Shown: positions 9,663 through 19,491, counted from the stretch's first letter. The stretch is DNA of 64,000 nucleotides from Marinobacter salexigens (GCF_018860765.1 NZ_JAHKPV010000015.1:14952-78951); one strand, 5' to 3'. The notes: generated by a model not told the origin, from the sequence alone. Program-made: numbers and translations.

Positions 9663-10187
9663 TCAGTTTTGCACAGACGGGCGGTGAACGGTAAAACGTA
9701 TGGGGTTGCCGGTTTTAATCTGAACGCCGTTTCGGTCAACAATGTGAATGCCCGCATCGTGGGTTCCACGGAAAACATTGTTAACGGTAACCGACCCTGA
9801 TGCGCTTTGCCCGACAGGCTGGCCGTCTAGTGTTACTTCGTATTTATGCCCCGGCTTGAGTTCAGGGGTGCTATGCATTTCAAAGTGCACATCGCCACTA
9901 CCGCTGTGGAATGCCTGTTCGTCCTCGGGGTATACGAACGATACCTGCTCATAAATCGATCCTTCCCGTTTCACTTCTTCTAGCAACTTTTCGGTTTCAC
10001 TCACATTTTTTGGTTTGGGGAGTGTTATGGTTGTTACAGGTTTTACTTTCACTGTCTCCGCACCTTTGGATGGCTCGTCGGAGTAGGTTACGTTGCCTTG
10101 TGCGTCCACATTGCGGTAAACCTCTGCGGTTGCCGGTGTTGCGATCAGAAGCGCTAGCCCTGCAGTGATTCCAAGCTTAAGTCTCAT
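9663..10187 (-). CDS. DUF4124-type periplasmic protein
   Basis: A 174-residue secreted protein of unknown function. It has a signal peptide (residues 1–21, cleavage likely after ATPATA). The first mature residues (EVYRNVDAQGNVTYSDEP) match the short DUF4124 domain. The C-terminal half (about residues 85–170) looks like an all-beta, immunoglobulin-like module (HKYEVTLDGQPVG, GTHDAGIHIVDRNG). Genes of this type commonly sit between glnA and ntrBC in this lineage, but no nitrogen role is established. It is co-directional with glnA, though a terminator at 10309 separates them. Confidence 0.8.
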   Translation of the reverse strand: MRLKLGITAGLALLIATPATAEVYRNVDAQGNVTYSDEPSKGAETVKVKPVTTITLPKPKNVSETEKLLEEVKREGSIYEQVSFVYPEDEQAFHSGSGDVHFEMHSTPELKPGHKYEVTLDGQPVGQSASGSVTVNNVFRGTHDAGIHIVDRNGVQIKTGNPIRFTVHRPSVQN

Positions 10188-10308
10188 AATTACAGCTCGC
10201 TGTATTGTTTGGTTTGATTATCAATGGCCGAGCGGACGTTTTCAATGCGGCAGGGAGAGATGATGGTTACATATCGTTAAGGGCGAAGGTGTCATGTCTA
10301 GAATTACG

Positions 10309-10337
10309 AAAAAGCCCCACTGTTTTAGAGTGAGGCT
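10309..10337 (-). terminator. glnA terminator
   Basis: On the minus strand a 9-bp stem (AGCCTCACT / AGTGGGGCT, with one G-U pair) is followed by TTTTT. A second small hairpin (TGCGACC / GGTCGCA, 10362–10380) lies between this and the glnA stop. Confidence 0.8.
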
Positions 10338-10391
10338 CTTGAGGCTGCTACTCAGTGCCAGTGCGACCTTTGCGGTCGCAGCTGGAAGGCG

Positions 10392-11795
10392 TTAGCAGGA
10401 ATAGTACAGTTCAAACTCGACTGGGTGAGTGGTCATGTTGATGCGCTCAACTTCTCCACGCTTCAGGTCGATGTAGCCCTGAATCATATCCTCTGTAAAT
10501 ACGCCGCCACGGGTTAGAAACTCGTGGTCATCTTTCAAAGCGTCCAGTGCTTCCTGAAGCGTTTCCGCAACTTTTGGAATGCTAAGAGCCTCTTCTTTCG
10601 GCAGGTCGTACAGGTCTTTGTCCATGGCGTCGCCTGGGTGAATCTTGTTCTGGATGCCATCAAGGCCAGCCATCATCAGCGCAGAAAATGCGAGGTACGG
10701 ATTGGCGGCCGGATCAGGGAAGCGCACTTCCACGCGGCGGGCTTTCGGGCTAGTGACATACGGAATGCGGATGGATGCAGAGCGGTTACGCGCAGAATAC
10801 GCCAGCATAACCGGCGCTTCGTAGTGCGGCACCAGACGCTTATAGCTGTTTGTAGCTGGGTTGGTGAACGCGTTCAAGGCTTTGGCATGCTTGATGATGC
10901 CGCCCACGTAGAACAGTGCCATTTCACTCAGGCCAGCGTAGCTGTCACCAGCAAATAGGTTTTTGCCGTCTTTGTTCAGGCTCATGTGTACATGCATGCC
11001 AGAGCCGTTATCGCCGACGACTGGCTTGGGCATAAAGGTAGCGGTTTTGCCGTAGGCGTGGGCTACGTTGTGCACGCAGTATTTAAGAATCTGAACTTCA
11101 TCGGCTTTTTTTGTCAGGGTGTTCGGGCCTACACCAATTTCACACTGGCCTGCCGTGCCTACCTCATGGTGATGCACTTCAATAACCAGTCCCATGGATT
11201 CCATAGCCGCGCACATGGCACCACGCAGGTCGTGCAGGCTGTCTACCGGTGGCACGGGGAAGTAGCCGCCTTTGACGCCGGGGCGGTGACCAATGTTATT
11301 GCTGTCGAAATCGTCGCCGGAAACCCATGCGGCTTCTTCGGAGTACAACGAATACATAGAGCCCTGCATGTCAGTTTTCCACTTCGCAGAATCGAAAACG
11401 AAAAACTCTGGTTCAGGGCCAAACAAGGCGCCGTCTGCGATGCCTGTGGATTTTAGGTACTCTTCGGCTCTACGGGCAACAGAGCGTGGGTCGCGCTCGT
11501 AGCCTTGCATGGTTGAAGGCTCAACAATGTCGCAAGTAATGTTGATGGTGCTTTCTTCGGTGAACGGGTCAAGAACGGAGCCACTGTCGTCCGGCATTAG
11601 GATCATGTCGGATTCGTTGATGCCTTTCCAGCCGGCGATAGATGAGCCGTCAAACATTTTGCCTTCGGTGAAGAAGTCCTCGTCGACCTCGGCCGCAGGT
11701 ATAGTCACGTGCTGCTCTTTGCCGCGGCTGTCAGTGAACCGCATATCAACCCATTTCACTTCGTGCTCTTTGATCAAATCAGCTGTCTTGGACAT
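10392..11795 (-). CDS. glnA: Glutamine synthetase, type I
   Basis: Makes glutamine from glutamate, ammonia and ATP; it is the main ammonia-assimilating enzyme and works as a cytoplasmic dodecamer. The 467-residue protein shows the family signatures: FDGSSIAGW near residue 50, the Glu/His metal ligands ([24 protein letters not shown]), the ATP-site motif [14 protein letters not shown], and NRSASIRIP. The adenylylation loop DLYDLPKEE near residue 395 provides the tyrosine modified by GlnE, which is also in this window. GGAGC precedes the ATG. Expression is predicted from the sigma-54 promoter at 11974–11989 with NtrC sites at 12098–12157, leaving a leader of about 165 bases. Confidence 0.98.
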   Translation of the reverse strand: MSKTADLIKEHEVKWVDMRFTDSRGKEQHVTIPAAEVDEDFFTEGKMFDGSSIAGWKGINESDMILMPDDSGSVLDPFTEESTINITCDIVEPSTMQGYERDPRSVARRAEEYLKSTGIADGALFGPEPEFFVFDSAKWKTDMQGSMYSLYSEEAAWVSGDDFDSNNIGHRPGVKGGYFPVPPVDSLHDLRGAMCAAMESMGLVIEVHHHEVGTAGQCEIGVGPNTLTKKADEVQILKYCVHNVAHAYGKTATFMPKPVVGDNGSGMHVHMSLNKDGKNLFAGDSYAGLSEMALFYVGGIIKHAKALNAFTNPATNSYKRLVPHYEAPVMLAYSARNRSASIRIPYVTSPKARRVEVRFPDPAANPYLAFSALMMAGLDGIQNKIHPGDAMDKDLYDLPKEEALSIPKVAETLQEALDALKDDHEFLTRGGVFTEDMIQGYIDLKRGEVERINMTTHPVEFELYYSC

Positions 11796-11973
11796 GTATA
11801 TGCTCCGTTAGTAATCCCGCACCGCGGGTGAATTCGTGATCAGTGTTCCGGATCGTTCTGCAGAGCTGAATTCCGGTCTGGTATACAGGTCTGCGCAGCT
11901 TAGCAAAAGCTATCAATACTTACCTTCACATTTCAGGTGCGCAGAAGGTTTTAAAACCTGTTAACAAGGTTAA

Positions 11974-11989
11974 AGCAAGGTGCTTGCCA
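11974..11989 (-). promoter_or_regulatory. Sigma-54 promoter of glnA
   Basis: The minus strand reads TGGCAAGCACCTTGCT, which matches the -24/-12 consensus TGGCACG-N4-TTGCW at all but one base. The predicted transcription start is near 11963. Confidence 0.85.
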
Positions 11990-12097
11990 GTTTTGGTTTG
12001 AATCTTATGGATTAGCGTGTTTTCAGTCAGCGGGCCGGATTAGCTGCCTCAATTATATAATGGGGTTGGTTGAGCTAGGCTAACCTCGGGCTGTCGA

Positions 12098-12157
12098 GGC
12101 GCACTAAGCTGGTGCGCCATGGTGCGGCCAACTGGTGCGCTGCGCCAAGTTGGTGCA
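12098..12157. promoter_or_regulatory. Two NtrC enhancer sites for glnA
   Basis: Site 1 (12098–12118) is GGCGCACTA-AGC-TGGTGCGCC. Site 2 (12141–12157) is TGCGCCA-AGT-TGGTGCA. Both fit the NtrC dyad (GCACCA-N3-TGGTGC) with one arm mismatch each. Extra TGGTGC half sites lie between them (about 12119 and 12133). They are 110–170 bp upstream of the glnA sigma-54 promoter. The same 618-base gap (11796–12413) carries the typA control region, including the inverted repeat CTGCAT-N7-ATGCAG at 12201–12219 and a TATACT at 12229. No gene is seen in it. Confidence 0.8.
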
Positions 12158-12413
12158 TCGAGCTTGGTTTGGCAAAGCTGATTAAGAAATAGGCGTTCTT
12201 CTGCATATAAACGATGCAGAGTTTTAGATATACTGCGCGCCGCTTCATTTTCTCCGTGTGTACCCGGGCCATCGATCTGGATGTCACATGTGAGGCGCCG
12301 GGCCTTCAGGTTCCGGTGGATGAGTTCATTTTACAGATTTGAGATGGCATGTGCGGGCCTTGCCCGTGAACGACCTTCTCAGGTCATTGAGTGCATGCCG
12401 CAGGATTAATTTT

Positions 12414-14225
12414 GTGATTGAAAAACTTCGTAATATCGCCATTATCGCCCACGTTGACCATGGTAAGACCACGCTAGTAGACAAGTTGCTACGCTTGTCC
12501 GGAACGCTGGACCGCAAAGAGCTCGAAAACGAGCGCGTTATGGATTCCAACGATCAGGAAAAAGAGCGGGGCATTACTATTCTTGCCAAAAACACCGCGC
12601 TGAAATGGAACGGCTACGACATCAACATCGTAGACACACCTGGCCACGCGGACTTTGGTGGCGAAGTGGAGCGAGTAATGAGCATGGTGGATTGTGTGCT
12701 GCTGGTGGTGGATTCCATCGATGGCCCCATGCCTCAGACGCGCTTTGTGACCCAAAAGGCCTTCGCAGCGGGTTTGCGCCCGATTGTAGTCGTGAATAAG
12801 GTTGACCGCCCAGGCGCCCGTCCTGACTGGGTTGTGGATCAAGTTTTCGATCTGTTTGATAGTCTTGGTGCTACAGATGAGCAGTTAGACTTTCCAATCG
12901 TTTATGCCAGCGCGCTCAACGGTGTTGCCGGTCTGGACCATGAAGATCTGGCAGATAACATGGATGCTGTATTCCAGTCCATTGTTGACCATGTACCTGC
13001 GCCCTCTGTTGATCCGGAAGGCCCCTTCCAGATGCAGATATCCCAGCTGGATTACAGCAGCTTTCTGGGTGTAATTGGCATAGGCCGAATTGCTCGCGGC
13101 AAGATCAAAACCAACTCGCCGGTCGTCGCTATTGGTGCTGATGGTAAAAAACGCCAAGGTCGTATCCTTAAAATTATGGGGCACTCCGGCTTGCAGCGCG
13201 TAGAAGTCGAAGAAGCTCAGGCGGGCGATATCGTGTGCATCAGTGGGTTGGACGCTTTATATATCTCCGACACTCTGTGCGACATGAACAATGTGGAGGC
13301 TCTGCCGCCGCTAACGGTTGATGAACCTACGGTTTCGATGACCTTTCAGGTTAACGATTCGCCTTTCTGTGGCAAGGAAGGCAAGTTTGTGACCAGCCGG
13401 AATATCAAAGATCGCCTTGAGAAAGAGCTGCTGCACAACGTTGCTTTGCGCGTTGAAGAGGGTGATTCGGCAGACAAGTTCAAGGTATCTGGCCGTGGTG
13501 AGTTACACCTGTCGGTTCTGATCGAGAACATGCGTCGTGAAAACTTCGAGCTGGCGGTAGGTCGCCCTGAAGTTGTTATCAAAGAAGTGGACGGCGAGAA
13601 GCAAGAGCCATACGAGAACGTGATTGTTGATATTGAAGAGCAGCATCAGGGCCCTTTGATGGAGCAAATGGGGCTGCGTAAAGGTGAACTCACCAATATG
13701 GTGCCGGATGGTAAGGGTCGTATGCGCCTTGAATACACCATTCCTGCGCGGGGCTTGATTGGTTTCCGTAACAGCTTCCTGACTATGACGTCCGGCACGG
13801 GTATTCTGACCTCAACGTTCAGCCACTACGGGCCCATCAAGATCGGTGATGTCACAAGCCGTCAAAATGGTGTTCTGGTGTCTATGGCTACAGGTACAGC
13901 TCTGACCTACTCGCTGGAAACCCTTCAGAGCCGAGGCAAGCTCTTCCTTGATCCCGGCCAGGAAGTATACGAAGGACAGCTTTGCGGTATCCATAGTCGT
14001 GAAAATGACTTGGTTATCAACCCAACCAAGGGTAAGAAGCTGGACAACATGCGAGCCTCTGGCAAGGATGAGGTTATTGGTTTGGTCCCACCGATCAAGT
14101 TCACCCTTGAGCAGGCGCTGGAGTTTATTGATGACGACGAACTGGTTGAAGTAACGCCTAAGTCCATTCGTCTGCGTAAAAAGCACCTTACCGAGAACGA
14201 GCGCAAGCGCGCGAACAAAAAGTAA
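12414..14225 (+). CDS. typA: Translational GTPase TypA/BipA
   Basis: A ribosome-binding GTPase of the elongation-factor family, needed for 50S assembly and growth under stress or cold. The 603-residue protein has G1 AHVDHGKTT near residue 14, switch and G3 [16 protein letters not shown]4 [10 protein letters not shown], then EF-G-like domains II, III and V and the BipA-specific C-terminal part. The start is the GTG at 12414: an AGGA lies eight bases before it and the product begins [16 protein letters not shown] as in other TypA proteins. An in-frame ATG at 12339 would add an unconserved 25 residues. A strong terminator follows. Confidence 0.96.
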   Translation: MIEKLRNIAIIAHVDHGKTTLVDKLLRLSGTLDRKELENERVMDSNDQEKERGITILAKNTALKWNGYDINIVDTPGHADFGGEVERVMSMVDCVLLVVDSIDGPMPQTRFVTQKAFAAGLRPIVVVNKVDRPGARPDWVVDQVFDLFDSLGATDEQLDFPIVYASALNGVAGLDHEDLADNMDAVFQSIVDHVPAPSVDPEGPFQMQISQLDYSSFLGVIGIGRIARGKIKTNSPVVAIGADGKKRQGRILKIMGHSGLQRVEVEEAQAGDIVCISGLDALYISDTLCDMNNVEALPPLTVDEPTVSMTFQVNDSPFCGKEGKFVTSRNIKDRLEKELLHNVALRVEEGDSADKFKVSGRGELHLSVLIENMRRENFELAVGRPEVVIKEVDGEKQEPYENVIVDIEEQHQGPLMEQMGLRKGELTNMVPDGKGRMRLEYTIPARGLIGFRNSFLTMTSGTGILTSTFSHYGPIKIGDVTSRQNGVLVSMATGTALTYSLETLQSRGKLFLDPGQEVYEGQLCGIHSRENDLVINPTKGKKLDNMRASGKDEVIGLVPPIKFTLEQALEFIDDDELVEVTPKSIRLRKKHLTENERKRANKK

Positions 14226-14237
14226 GGTTTACGTTCT

Positions 14238-14279
14238 AAAAAAGGCCGGCGCTGGTAATACAGCCCCGGCCTTTTTTTT
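14238..14279 (+). terminator. typA terminator
   Basis: A GC-rich hairpin (GGCCGG / CCGGCC plus GCTG / CAGC) is flanked by a run of six A on the left and eight T on the right. This is a classic rho-independent terminator. Confidence 0.92.
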
Positions 14280-14366
14280 GGTCTTCGTTCTTTGCAAAGG
14301 CAGTTCTGTGTGAGCTTAACTCCGCTACACTATCAACGAAACCAATCCTCAATAACGGAGTGCCTC

Positions 14367-15329
14367 ATGCTTACCCTTTACCCCGATATCAAGCCTTACG
14401 CAAAACACCGGCTGGCGGTGGAGGCGCCCCATGAGTTGTATGTTGAGGAAAGCGGCAACCCAGAGGGGATTCCCGTGCTTTTTGTGCATGGCGGCCCGGG
14501 TGGAGGCTGTGAAGATTATCACCGCCGCTTTTTTGATGCAGAGCGCTTCCGTATCATTTTATGGGATCAGCGCGGAGCAGGCCGCTCAACCCCCCTTGCG
14601 GAATTAAAGGGAAACAGTACTGAAAAGCTTGTTCAGGATATGGAAGCAATACGCACGTTTTTGGGTATTGAGCGCTGGTTGCTGTTCGGTGGCAGTTGGG
14701 GGTCGACTCTCAGTTTGGTATACGCCCAAACCCATACTGAGCGGGTTATGGGGTTGGTTCTTCGGGGTATTTTTCTTTGCCGCCCCAGAGATATCTCCTG
14801 GTTCTATCAGGACGGTGCAAGCCGCGTATTTCCCGATTACTGGCAGGACTTTGAGGCGCCGATACCTGTGGGTGAGCGTGATGATATGGTGAGCGCATTC
14901 TACCGCAGGCTCACCAGCAGCAACGAGTTGGAGCAGATTCAGGCTGCGAAAGCCTGGTCTATATGGGAAGGCCGCTGCGCAACTCTTAATCCGAGCCCGA
15001 GAGTTGTTGAGCATTTTGGCCACCCCCATGTTGCCATTGCTCTGGCGCGAATCGAATGCCACTACTTTATGAACGCGTCCTTTCTAGGAGAAAATCAGAT
15101 TATAAGGGATGCTCACAAGCTCCGAGATATACCCGGCATTATTGTGCATGGTCGCTACGACATGGTTTGTCCTCTGGACAATGCCCTCACGCTCAGCAAG
15201 GCCTGGCCGGAAGCGGATTTGAGAATTATTCGCGAAGCTGGCCACTCTGCGTCTGAACCCGCGATTGTGGATGCGCTGATGAGAGGTGTGGACGAGGTGA
15301 TCGCAAAAGCGGAGCAAATTGCAGGCTGA
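14367..15329 (+). CDS. pip: Proline iminopeptidase
   Basis: An alpha/beta-hydrolase of peptidase family S33 that removes N-terminal proline from peptides in the cytoplasm. The 320-residue protein has the oxyanion-hole motif HGGPGGGCEDYHRRFFD, the strand motif WDQRGAGRSTP, the nucleophile elbow GGSWGSTL, the Asp in VHGRYDMVCP and the catalytic His in EAGHSA. Length and motif order are those of the classical enzyme. ACGGAG precedes the ATG at 14367; an in-frame ATG at 14292 would add an unrelated leader. dtd follows 96 bases later on the same strand. Confidence 0.95.
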   Translation: MLTLYPDIKPYAKHRLAVEAPHELYVEESGNPEGIPVLFVHGGPGGGCEDYHRRFFDAERFRIILWDQRGAGRSTPLAELKGNSTEKLVQDMEAIRTFLGIERWLLFGGSWGSTLSLVYAQTHTERVMGLVLRGIFLCRPRDISWFYQDGASRVFPDYWQDFEAPIPVGERDDMVSAFYRRLTSSNELEQIQAAKAWSIWEGRCATLNPSPRVVEHFGHPHVAIALARIECHYFMNASFLGENQIIRDAHKLRDIPGIIVHGRYDMVCPLDNALTLSKAWPEADLRIIREAGHSASEPAIVDALMRGVDEVIAKAEQIAG

Positions 15330-15425
15330 GGTTATCCGTTAATCGGGGTTGCGGGAAACTATGTGCATGGATACACTCTTTCTTGTTTGTAATATTCTTA
15401 CATCTCAGGAGTTGGCAAAAGCTGC

Positions 15426-15872
15426 ATGAAAGGGCTTGTTCAGCGAGTAGTGGAAGCAGGCGTCGAAGTGGGTGGGCATAAGGTTTCATCCATAGGTACA
15501 GGCGTTCTTTTGCTATTAGGTGTAGAGCGGGGAGATGGGCAAAATGAAGCTCAAGATTTGTGTCGGAAAGTTCTTGCATATCGAATTTTTCCGGATGAGT
15601 CAGGACGCATGAATCGTAGTCTGCTCGATATCGGTGGCGCTTTACTTGTGGTGCCTCAGTTTACACTCGCCGCTGATACTTCATCCGGTACCCGACCGGG
15701 TTTTTCGCACGCAGCTAGCCCGGATTTAGCTGAAAGTCTCTATGGCAGCTTTCTTGATTTTGCCCGAACGAGTCTAGGTTCAGAACGCGTCAAAGAGGGC
15801 TGTTTCGGCGCGGACATGAAGGTGAGCTTGGTAAATGATGGGCCGGTAACTTTCATGCTTTCAACCCGCTAA
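15426..15872 (+). CDS. dtd: D-aminoacyl-tRNA deacylase
   Basis: Hydrolyses D-amino acids and mischarged glycine from tRNA, a chirality proofreading step. The 148-residue protein matches the family length and motifs: the N-terminal strand MKGLVQRVVEAGVEV, the active-site region SGTRPGFSHAASPDLAE, and the C-terminal GADMKVSLVNDGPVTF. AGGAG lies 14 bases before the ATG, a longer spacing than usual. The pip–dtd order is seen in other gammaproteobacteria. Confidence 0.96.
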   Translation: MKGLVQRVVEAGVEVGGHKVSSIGTGVLLLLGVERGDGQNEAQDLCRKVLAYRIFPDESGRMNRSLLDIGGALLVVPQFTLAADTSSGTRPGFSHAASPDLAESLYGSFLDFARTSLGSERVKEGCFGADMKVSLVNDGPVTFMLSTR

Positions 15873-16045
15873 GATATGTCGCAGGCATGTGAGCGGCGGG
15901 CGAGGGAAGTCATTAAATATTTGCAAAATTGGCTTATTTGTATTATTGATGAGTCATCATGCAGTGCTTTAAGAGAGCGCTGTAAGTGACTGAACTATAA
16001 AGAGCCGCTTAGTCGCGAATCTTTTTTGTAGGAAAAGTTGCTGTG

Positions 16046-16063
16046 ATGTCATGTATTTGACAT
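16046..16063. promoter_or_regulatory. Possible operator upstream of the porin
   Basis: A perfect inverted repeat ATGTCA-N6-TGACAT lies 107 bases before the porin start, in a 297-base gap (15873–16169) that otherwise holds only AT-rich leader sequence. I cannot assign a regulator. The right arm contains TTGACA, but no well-spaced -10 follows it. Confidence 0.3.
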
Positions 16064-16169
16064 GTAGCGATCATAAAGTAGGAGCTATCCAGTTTACTGG
16101 GGCACCTTACAAAAATCGGGATTAACCCGTTGTTAAAACCTGAAATAACTCGCAAAAGGACATATCAAG

Positions 16170-17153
16170 ATGAAAAAAACGCTTATCGCATCTGCCATCG
16201 CTGCCGCCACGATTTCTGGCACTGCACTGGCGCAGGAAAGTAACTTGCCGTCCGTATACGGCAATATTCAGTATGCTTTGGTTCACAGCAACGTTGAGGG
16301 CGCTGGCTCTTCAATCGACCATTATGACAACGGAAGCACCTTGGGTGTAACTCACGACCACGAGATTGCCCCAGGCGTTACTGGTTTCTTCAAGTTGGAG
16401 CTTGACGGTTTCAATGCTGATGACAAGTCTTACGGTCGCGGCCAAGGTCGTGTGGATGAAGCTTACATCGGTGTTCAAGGCGATAGCTTTGGTAAAATTT
16501 GGGTTGGTTCCGACGATTCAACATACGAGCGTTCAATCGATAAGATCGCAAACACCTACGAAGCAGCAAACCTAAGCATCGGTGGTAGCTATAGCACCGG
16601 CGAAGGCGACCTGATTCAATATGAAACCCCGTCTTTCGGTGGTTTGAAGCTAGGTGCGGCAGTTCAGGTGAACGGCGACACCACTGCAGGTGGCAAGTCC
16701 TACCCTTACCAGTTGGCCGCTATTTACGCTGTTGATAGCCTAGAGCTGGCGTTTGCGATGGACTCTAACGATGGCACTACTGGTTACTCAGGAACCACAG
16801 CAACCGATCCTAACAACGAAAATACCTACGGCCTACGTGCTACCTACAAGCTAGATAGCTTGAGCCTTACAGGTCAGTACCAGACACGTAAAGAAGTGGC
16901 TGACGTGTTTGGCCTAATGGGTGTTTATACCCTTGGCGCAAACCAGTTCGCCCTTTCTTATGAAATGGCAGTTGCGGATGACGCGAACGATACTGAGCGC
17001 AACACAGTCACTCTTCAGGCTCTGCACAACTTGTCTGACCACATGTACGTTTACTTCGAAGGCTACCTAGGTGGTGGCGATGATGGAGTATATGGTGTGG
17101 CAAACGAGAGTGAAGCATCTGTTGCCGCAGTTGGTGCAGTTTACTACTTCTGA
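16170..17153 (+). CDS. Outer-membrane porin, Gram-negative general type
   Basis: A 327-residue beta-barrel porin expected to form a passive channel in the outer membrane. It has a signal peptide (residues 1–21, cleavage after GTALA), then LPSVYGNIQYALVHSN, alternating beta-strand composition throughout, and a C-terminal strand GAVYYF ending in Phe, the signal for BAM-mediated insertion. The motif GVQGDSFGKIWVGSDDS matches the Porin_4 group (Neisseria/Pasteurella-type trimeric porins). AGGA precedes the ATG. Codon choice looks like that of a highly expressed gene. Ion selectivity cannot be read from sequence. Confidence 0.92.
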   Translation: MKKTLIASAIAAATISGTALAQESNLPSVYGNIQYALVHSNVEGAGSSIDHYDNGSTLGVTHDHEIAPGVTGFFKLELDGFNADDKSYGRGQGRVDEAYIGVQGDSFGKIWVGSDDSTYERSIDKIANTYEAANLSIGGSYSTGEGDLIQYETPSFGGLKLGAAVQVNGDTTAGGKSYPYQLAAIYAVDSLELAFAMDSNDGTTGYSGTTATDPNNENTYGLRATYKLDSLSLTGQYQTRKEVADVFGLMGVYTLGANQFALSYEMAVADDANDTERNTVTLQALHNLSDHMYVYFEGYLGGGDDGVYGVANESEASVAAVGAVYYF

Positions 17154-17217
17154 TTAGCCAGCCAGCTAATCAGTTAGTTTAGTATTGAAAACCGGTGACC
17201 TTTGGGTCGCCGGTTTT
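17150..17217 (+). terminator. Tandem hairpins after the porin
   Basis: A first perfect 9-bp hairpin (CTGATTAGC / GCTAATCAG, 17150–17173) overlaps the stop codon. It is followed by a strong rho-independent terminator (AAAACCGGTGACC / GGTCGCCGGTTTT, 17188–17217) with a T-run. Confidence 0.85.
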
Positions 17218-17255
17218 TGCGTTTTTGGTTCGCAGAACTTAAAGGGGTATTAAGC

Positions 17256-18137
17256 ATGGCTGAAGAGCTAGAGATAAAACTGAGTCTTGCGCCCGCTAAT
17301 TTGATAAAAGCCCTTGGTTGGTTGCAGGCGCAGCCAGAGGCCGAAAATGGGAGCAGGAAATCTCTGGTGAACTGCTACTACGACACGCCGGATTCGGAGC
17401 TTAATCATCAGAAAGCCGCGCTGCGTGTGCGTCAGGCTGGCAGCCAGTATATCCAAACCCTTAAAACCCGTGGTGAGTTCGTCAATGGTGCTCACCGCCG
17501 TGAAGAGTGGGAGTGGCCAGTCTCGGGACCGAATTTATCGTTGGGGCTGCTGGCGGATACCTCATTGGGAGACAGGGTGAACTTAGCTCGGTTGGCGCCT
17601 GTTTTTGAAACTAACTTTACCCGTCAAGTGGTCATGCTAGACGATGGCGATGCGGTGATTGAATGCGCTTTGGATGAGGGGGTTATTGCAGGCGGTGGCC
17701 GGGAAAAGCCGCTACACGAAGTCGAGTTTGAGTTGGTATCCGGTGACCCGAGGCGCCTGCTTATCTGGGCCGAACGACTTGCCCAGCAATGCCCGGTGTT
17801 TTTAAACCTGATCAGTAAGGCTGAGCAAGGTTACTATCTTGCGGGCATACACATGGCCGGTTCCGCGGTTGGTGAACACACCGACGAGCAGGATGATCTT
17901 GATCGTTTTTTACAACGGCTCAGCAATGCTTGGCTGGAGCAGGAAAGGGTTCCGCTTGCAGGCTTGGACATTCAATCGCTGAGAGCTCAGGCTAAGGCTT
18001 GTGGGCTGGGGCAGACCTTTGCGTCCGTTATTGAGGCTCTGGAAGCGGGTAAGCCCTTGCAGGACCTACTGGCTAAGTCAGACATTGGTCGGTGTCAGTT
18101 GGCGCTATTGGCAAATCGCCTTGGGTCAGGTGCCTAA
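17256..18137 (+). CDS. CYTH-domain phosphohydrolase without full CHAD domain
   Basis: CYTH proteins form a triphosphate tunnel and hydrolyse inorganic triphosphate or related substrates with a metal ion. The 293-residue protein starts with the signature ELEIK (ExExK, residues 4–8) and carries the alternating charged strands of the domain (YYDTPDSEL, ALRVRQ, TLKTRG, HRREEWEW, EVEFELVSGD) to about residue 205. E. coli YgiF pairs CYTH with a CHAD domain of about 200 residues; here only about 80 helical residues follow. The start at 17256 has AAAGGGG upstream and places ExExK at the N-terminus. The last 12 bases overlap the convergent mgtE gene. Confidence 0.85.
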   Translation: MAEELEIKLSLAPANLIKALGWLQAQPEAENGSRKSLVNCYYDTPDSELNHQKAALRVRQAGSQYIQTLKTRGEFVNGAHRREEWEWPVSGPNLSLGLLADTSLGDRVNLARLAPVFETNFTRQVVMLDDGDAVIECALDEGVIAGGGREKPLHEVEFELVSGDPRRLLIWAERLAQQCPVFLNLISKAEQGYYLAGIHMAGSAVGEHTDEQDDLDRFLQRLSNAWLEQERVPLAGLDIQSLRAQAKACGLGQTFASVIEALEAGKPLQDLLAKSDIGRCQLALLANRLGSGA

Positions 18138-19469
18138 AATCGCTGTGGCGATGGTGAAATAAATCAGCACTCCGCTAACATCAGCAATGGTTGTGATTAG
18201 CGGGATGCTCGCCGCAGCCGGGTCAACGCCTAGTCGGTTAAGTAGCAGCGGCAGAAGGATGCCGATAAGCCCGCCCGCCAGTACGACGGCTATCATGGTT
18301 ATGGCAACGATGGTAGCAATGACCATTTCCGTGCGGAACAAGCCGACCGCCCAAACTGTCAGGGCCATGGTCAGGCCCAGCGCAGTTGCTACACACAGTT
18401 CCTTGTTGAACAGGCGAAGCCAATCACGGTTTACTACGTCTCCCGTCGCAATCCCCCGCACCACCAGCGTCGCGGATTGTGCGCCTGCGTTTCCTGCACT
18501 GGCGACCAGCAGGGGCATAAAGAACAGTAGGGCAAGGTGGGCACCGATGATGTCTTCGAAATGGGCTATGCCAGCACCGGTAAAGATGTTGGCAAACACT
18601 AGAATAACTAGCCACTGAATCCGGGAACGATACAGGGAGAAAGGGGAGGCTGTCGTAATGCCGGTATCCAGATTACTGACCGACCCACCTTTATGGATAT
18701 CTTCTGTGGCCTCGGCTTCGATAACATCCATGGCATCATCATAGGTGATAATACCTGCCAAGCGGTTGTGTTCATCCAACACGGGCAAAGCCAGTAAGTC
18801 GTACTTTGCGATCAATCTGGCAACATCATCCTGAGACGTGTCGGTTTGGGTTGTTACCAAACCGGTTGCGAGCAGGGAATCGATGACCGCGTCTGGCTTG
18901 GCAACAATCAAGCGGCGCAAAGAAACCACGCCGATTAGTACCTGTTGCTCATCAATCACATACGATTGGTAAATGGTCTCTTTATCTTCTGCTGTTTTAC
19001 GCAAAATATCTATGGCTTCACTAGCCGTGATGCCAGACTCAAACACCGCGTAGTCTGTGCTCATCAGGGCGCCAGCCGTGCCTTCGGCGTGGGCTAAAAG
19101 GGCGGTGAGGTCATCCCTGTCTTCCTCATCGAGCTTTCGGATAAGCTGCTTCTGGCGAGGCTCTTCAAGCAGGTTAAAGAAATCAACCCGATCGTCTGAT
19201 GGCATTTCAGCGGTCAGCAGCGCAAGCTCTGCTAGGGGTGTTGCTTGTGTCAGTACCAGTTGGATCTCGGGGTTTGTGTAGCCCAAAACCTTTGCTCGCT
19301 GGGCCAGCGGGAGCCTCTGAAATAGGGAGATACCTAGATCGCCCTCGCAGTTTTGTTCAATAAACTCGGCAAGGTCGGCCGCGTTAAATAGCTTGGCTGC
19401 GTCAATAACGGCCCGAGGTTGCCCGGATGCAAGCGCATCTATCAGCGGCTGGAAAAGTATGGATTCCAT
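18126..19469 (-). CDS. mgtE: Magnesium transporter MgtE
   Basis: An inner-membrane Mg2+ channel gated by cytoplasmic Mg2+. The 447-residue protein has the N-terminal superhelical MgtE_N domain (about residues 20–125), a pair of CBS domains (about 130–250; ALMSTDYAVF, YDLLALPVLDEHNRLAGIITYDDAMDVIE) and a C-terminal membrane domain of five segments (about 275–447). The pore motif appears as MPLLVASAGNAGAQSATLVVR. The length agrees with the family. It is 22 bases downstream of the K+-channel gene on the same strand, so the two may be co-transcribed. Confidence 0.96.
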   Translation of the reverse strand: MESILFQPLIDALASGQPRAVIDAAKLFNAADLAEFIEQNCEGDLGISLFQRLPLAQRAKVLGYTNPEIQLVLTQATPLAELALLTAEMPSDDRVDFFNLLEEPRQKQLIRKLDEEDRDDLTALLAHAEGTAGALMSTDYAVFESGITASEAIDILRKTAEDKETIYQSYVIDEQQVLIGVVSLRRLIVAKPDAVIDSLLATGLVTTQTDTSQDDVARLIAKYDLLALPVLDEHNRLAGIITYDDAMDVIEAEATEDIHKGGSVSNLDTGITTASPFSLYRSRIQWLVILVFANIFTGAGIAHFEDIIGAHLALLFFMPLLVASAGNAGAQSATLVVRGIATGDVVNRDWLRLFNKELCVATALGLTMALTVWAVGLFRTEMVIATIVAITMIAVVLAGGLIGILLPLLLNRLGVDPAAASIPLITTIADVSGVLIYFTIATAILGT

Positions 19470-19491
19470 AGATAGCGCCTAGGGAAGTTGC

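Noticed and set aside
12229..12234. TATACT as a sigma-70 -10 for typA
   Set aside because: No acceptable -35 lies at 16–18 bases, so I do not list it as a promoter on its own.
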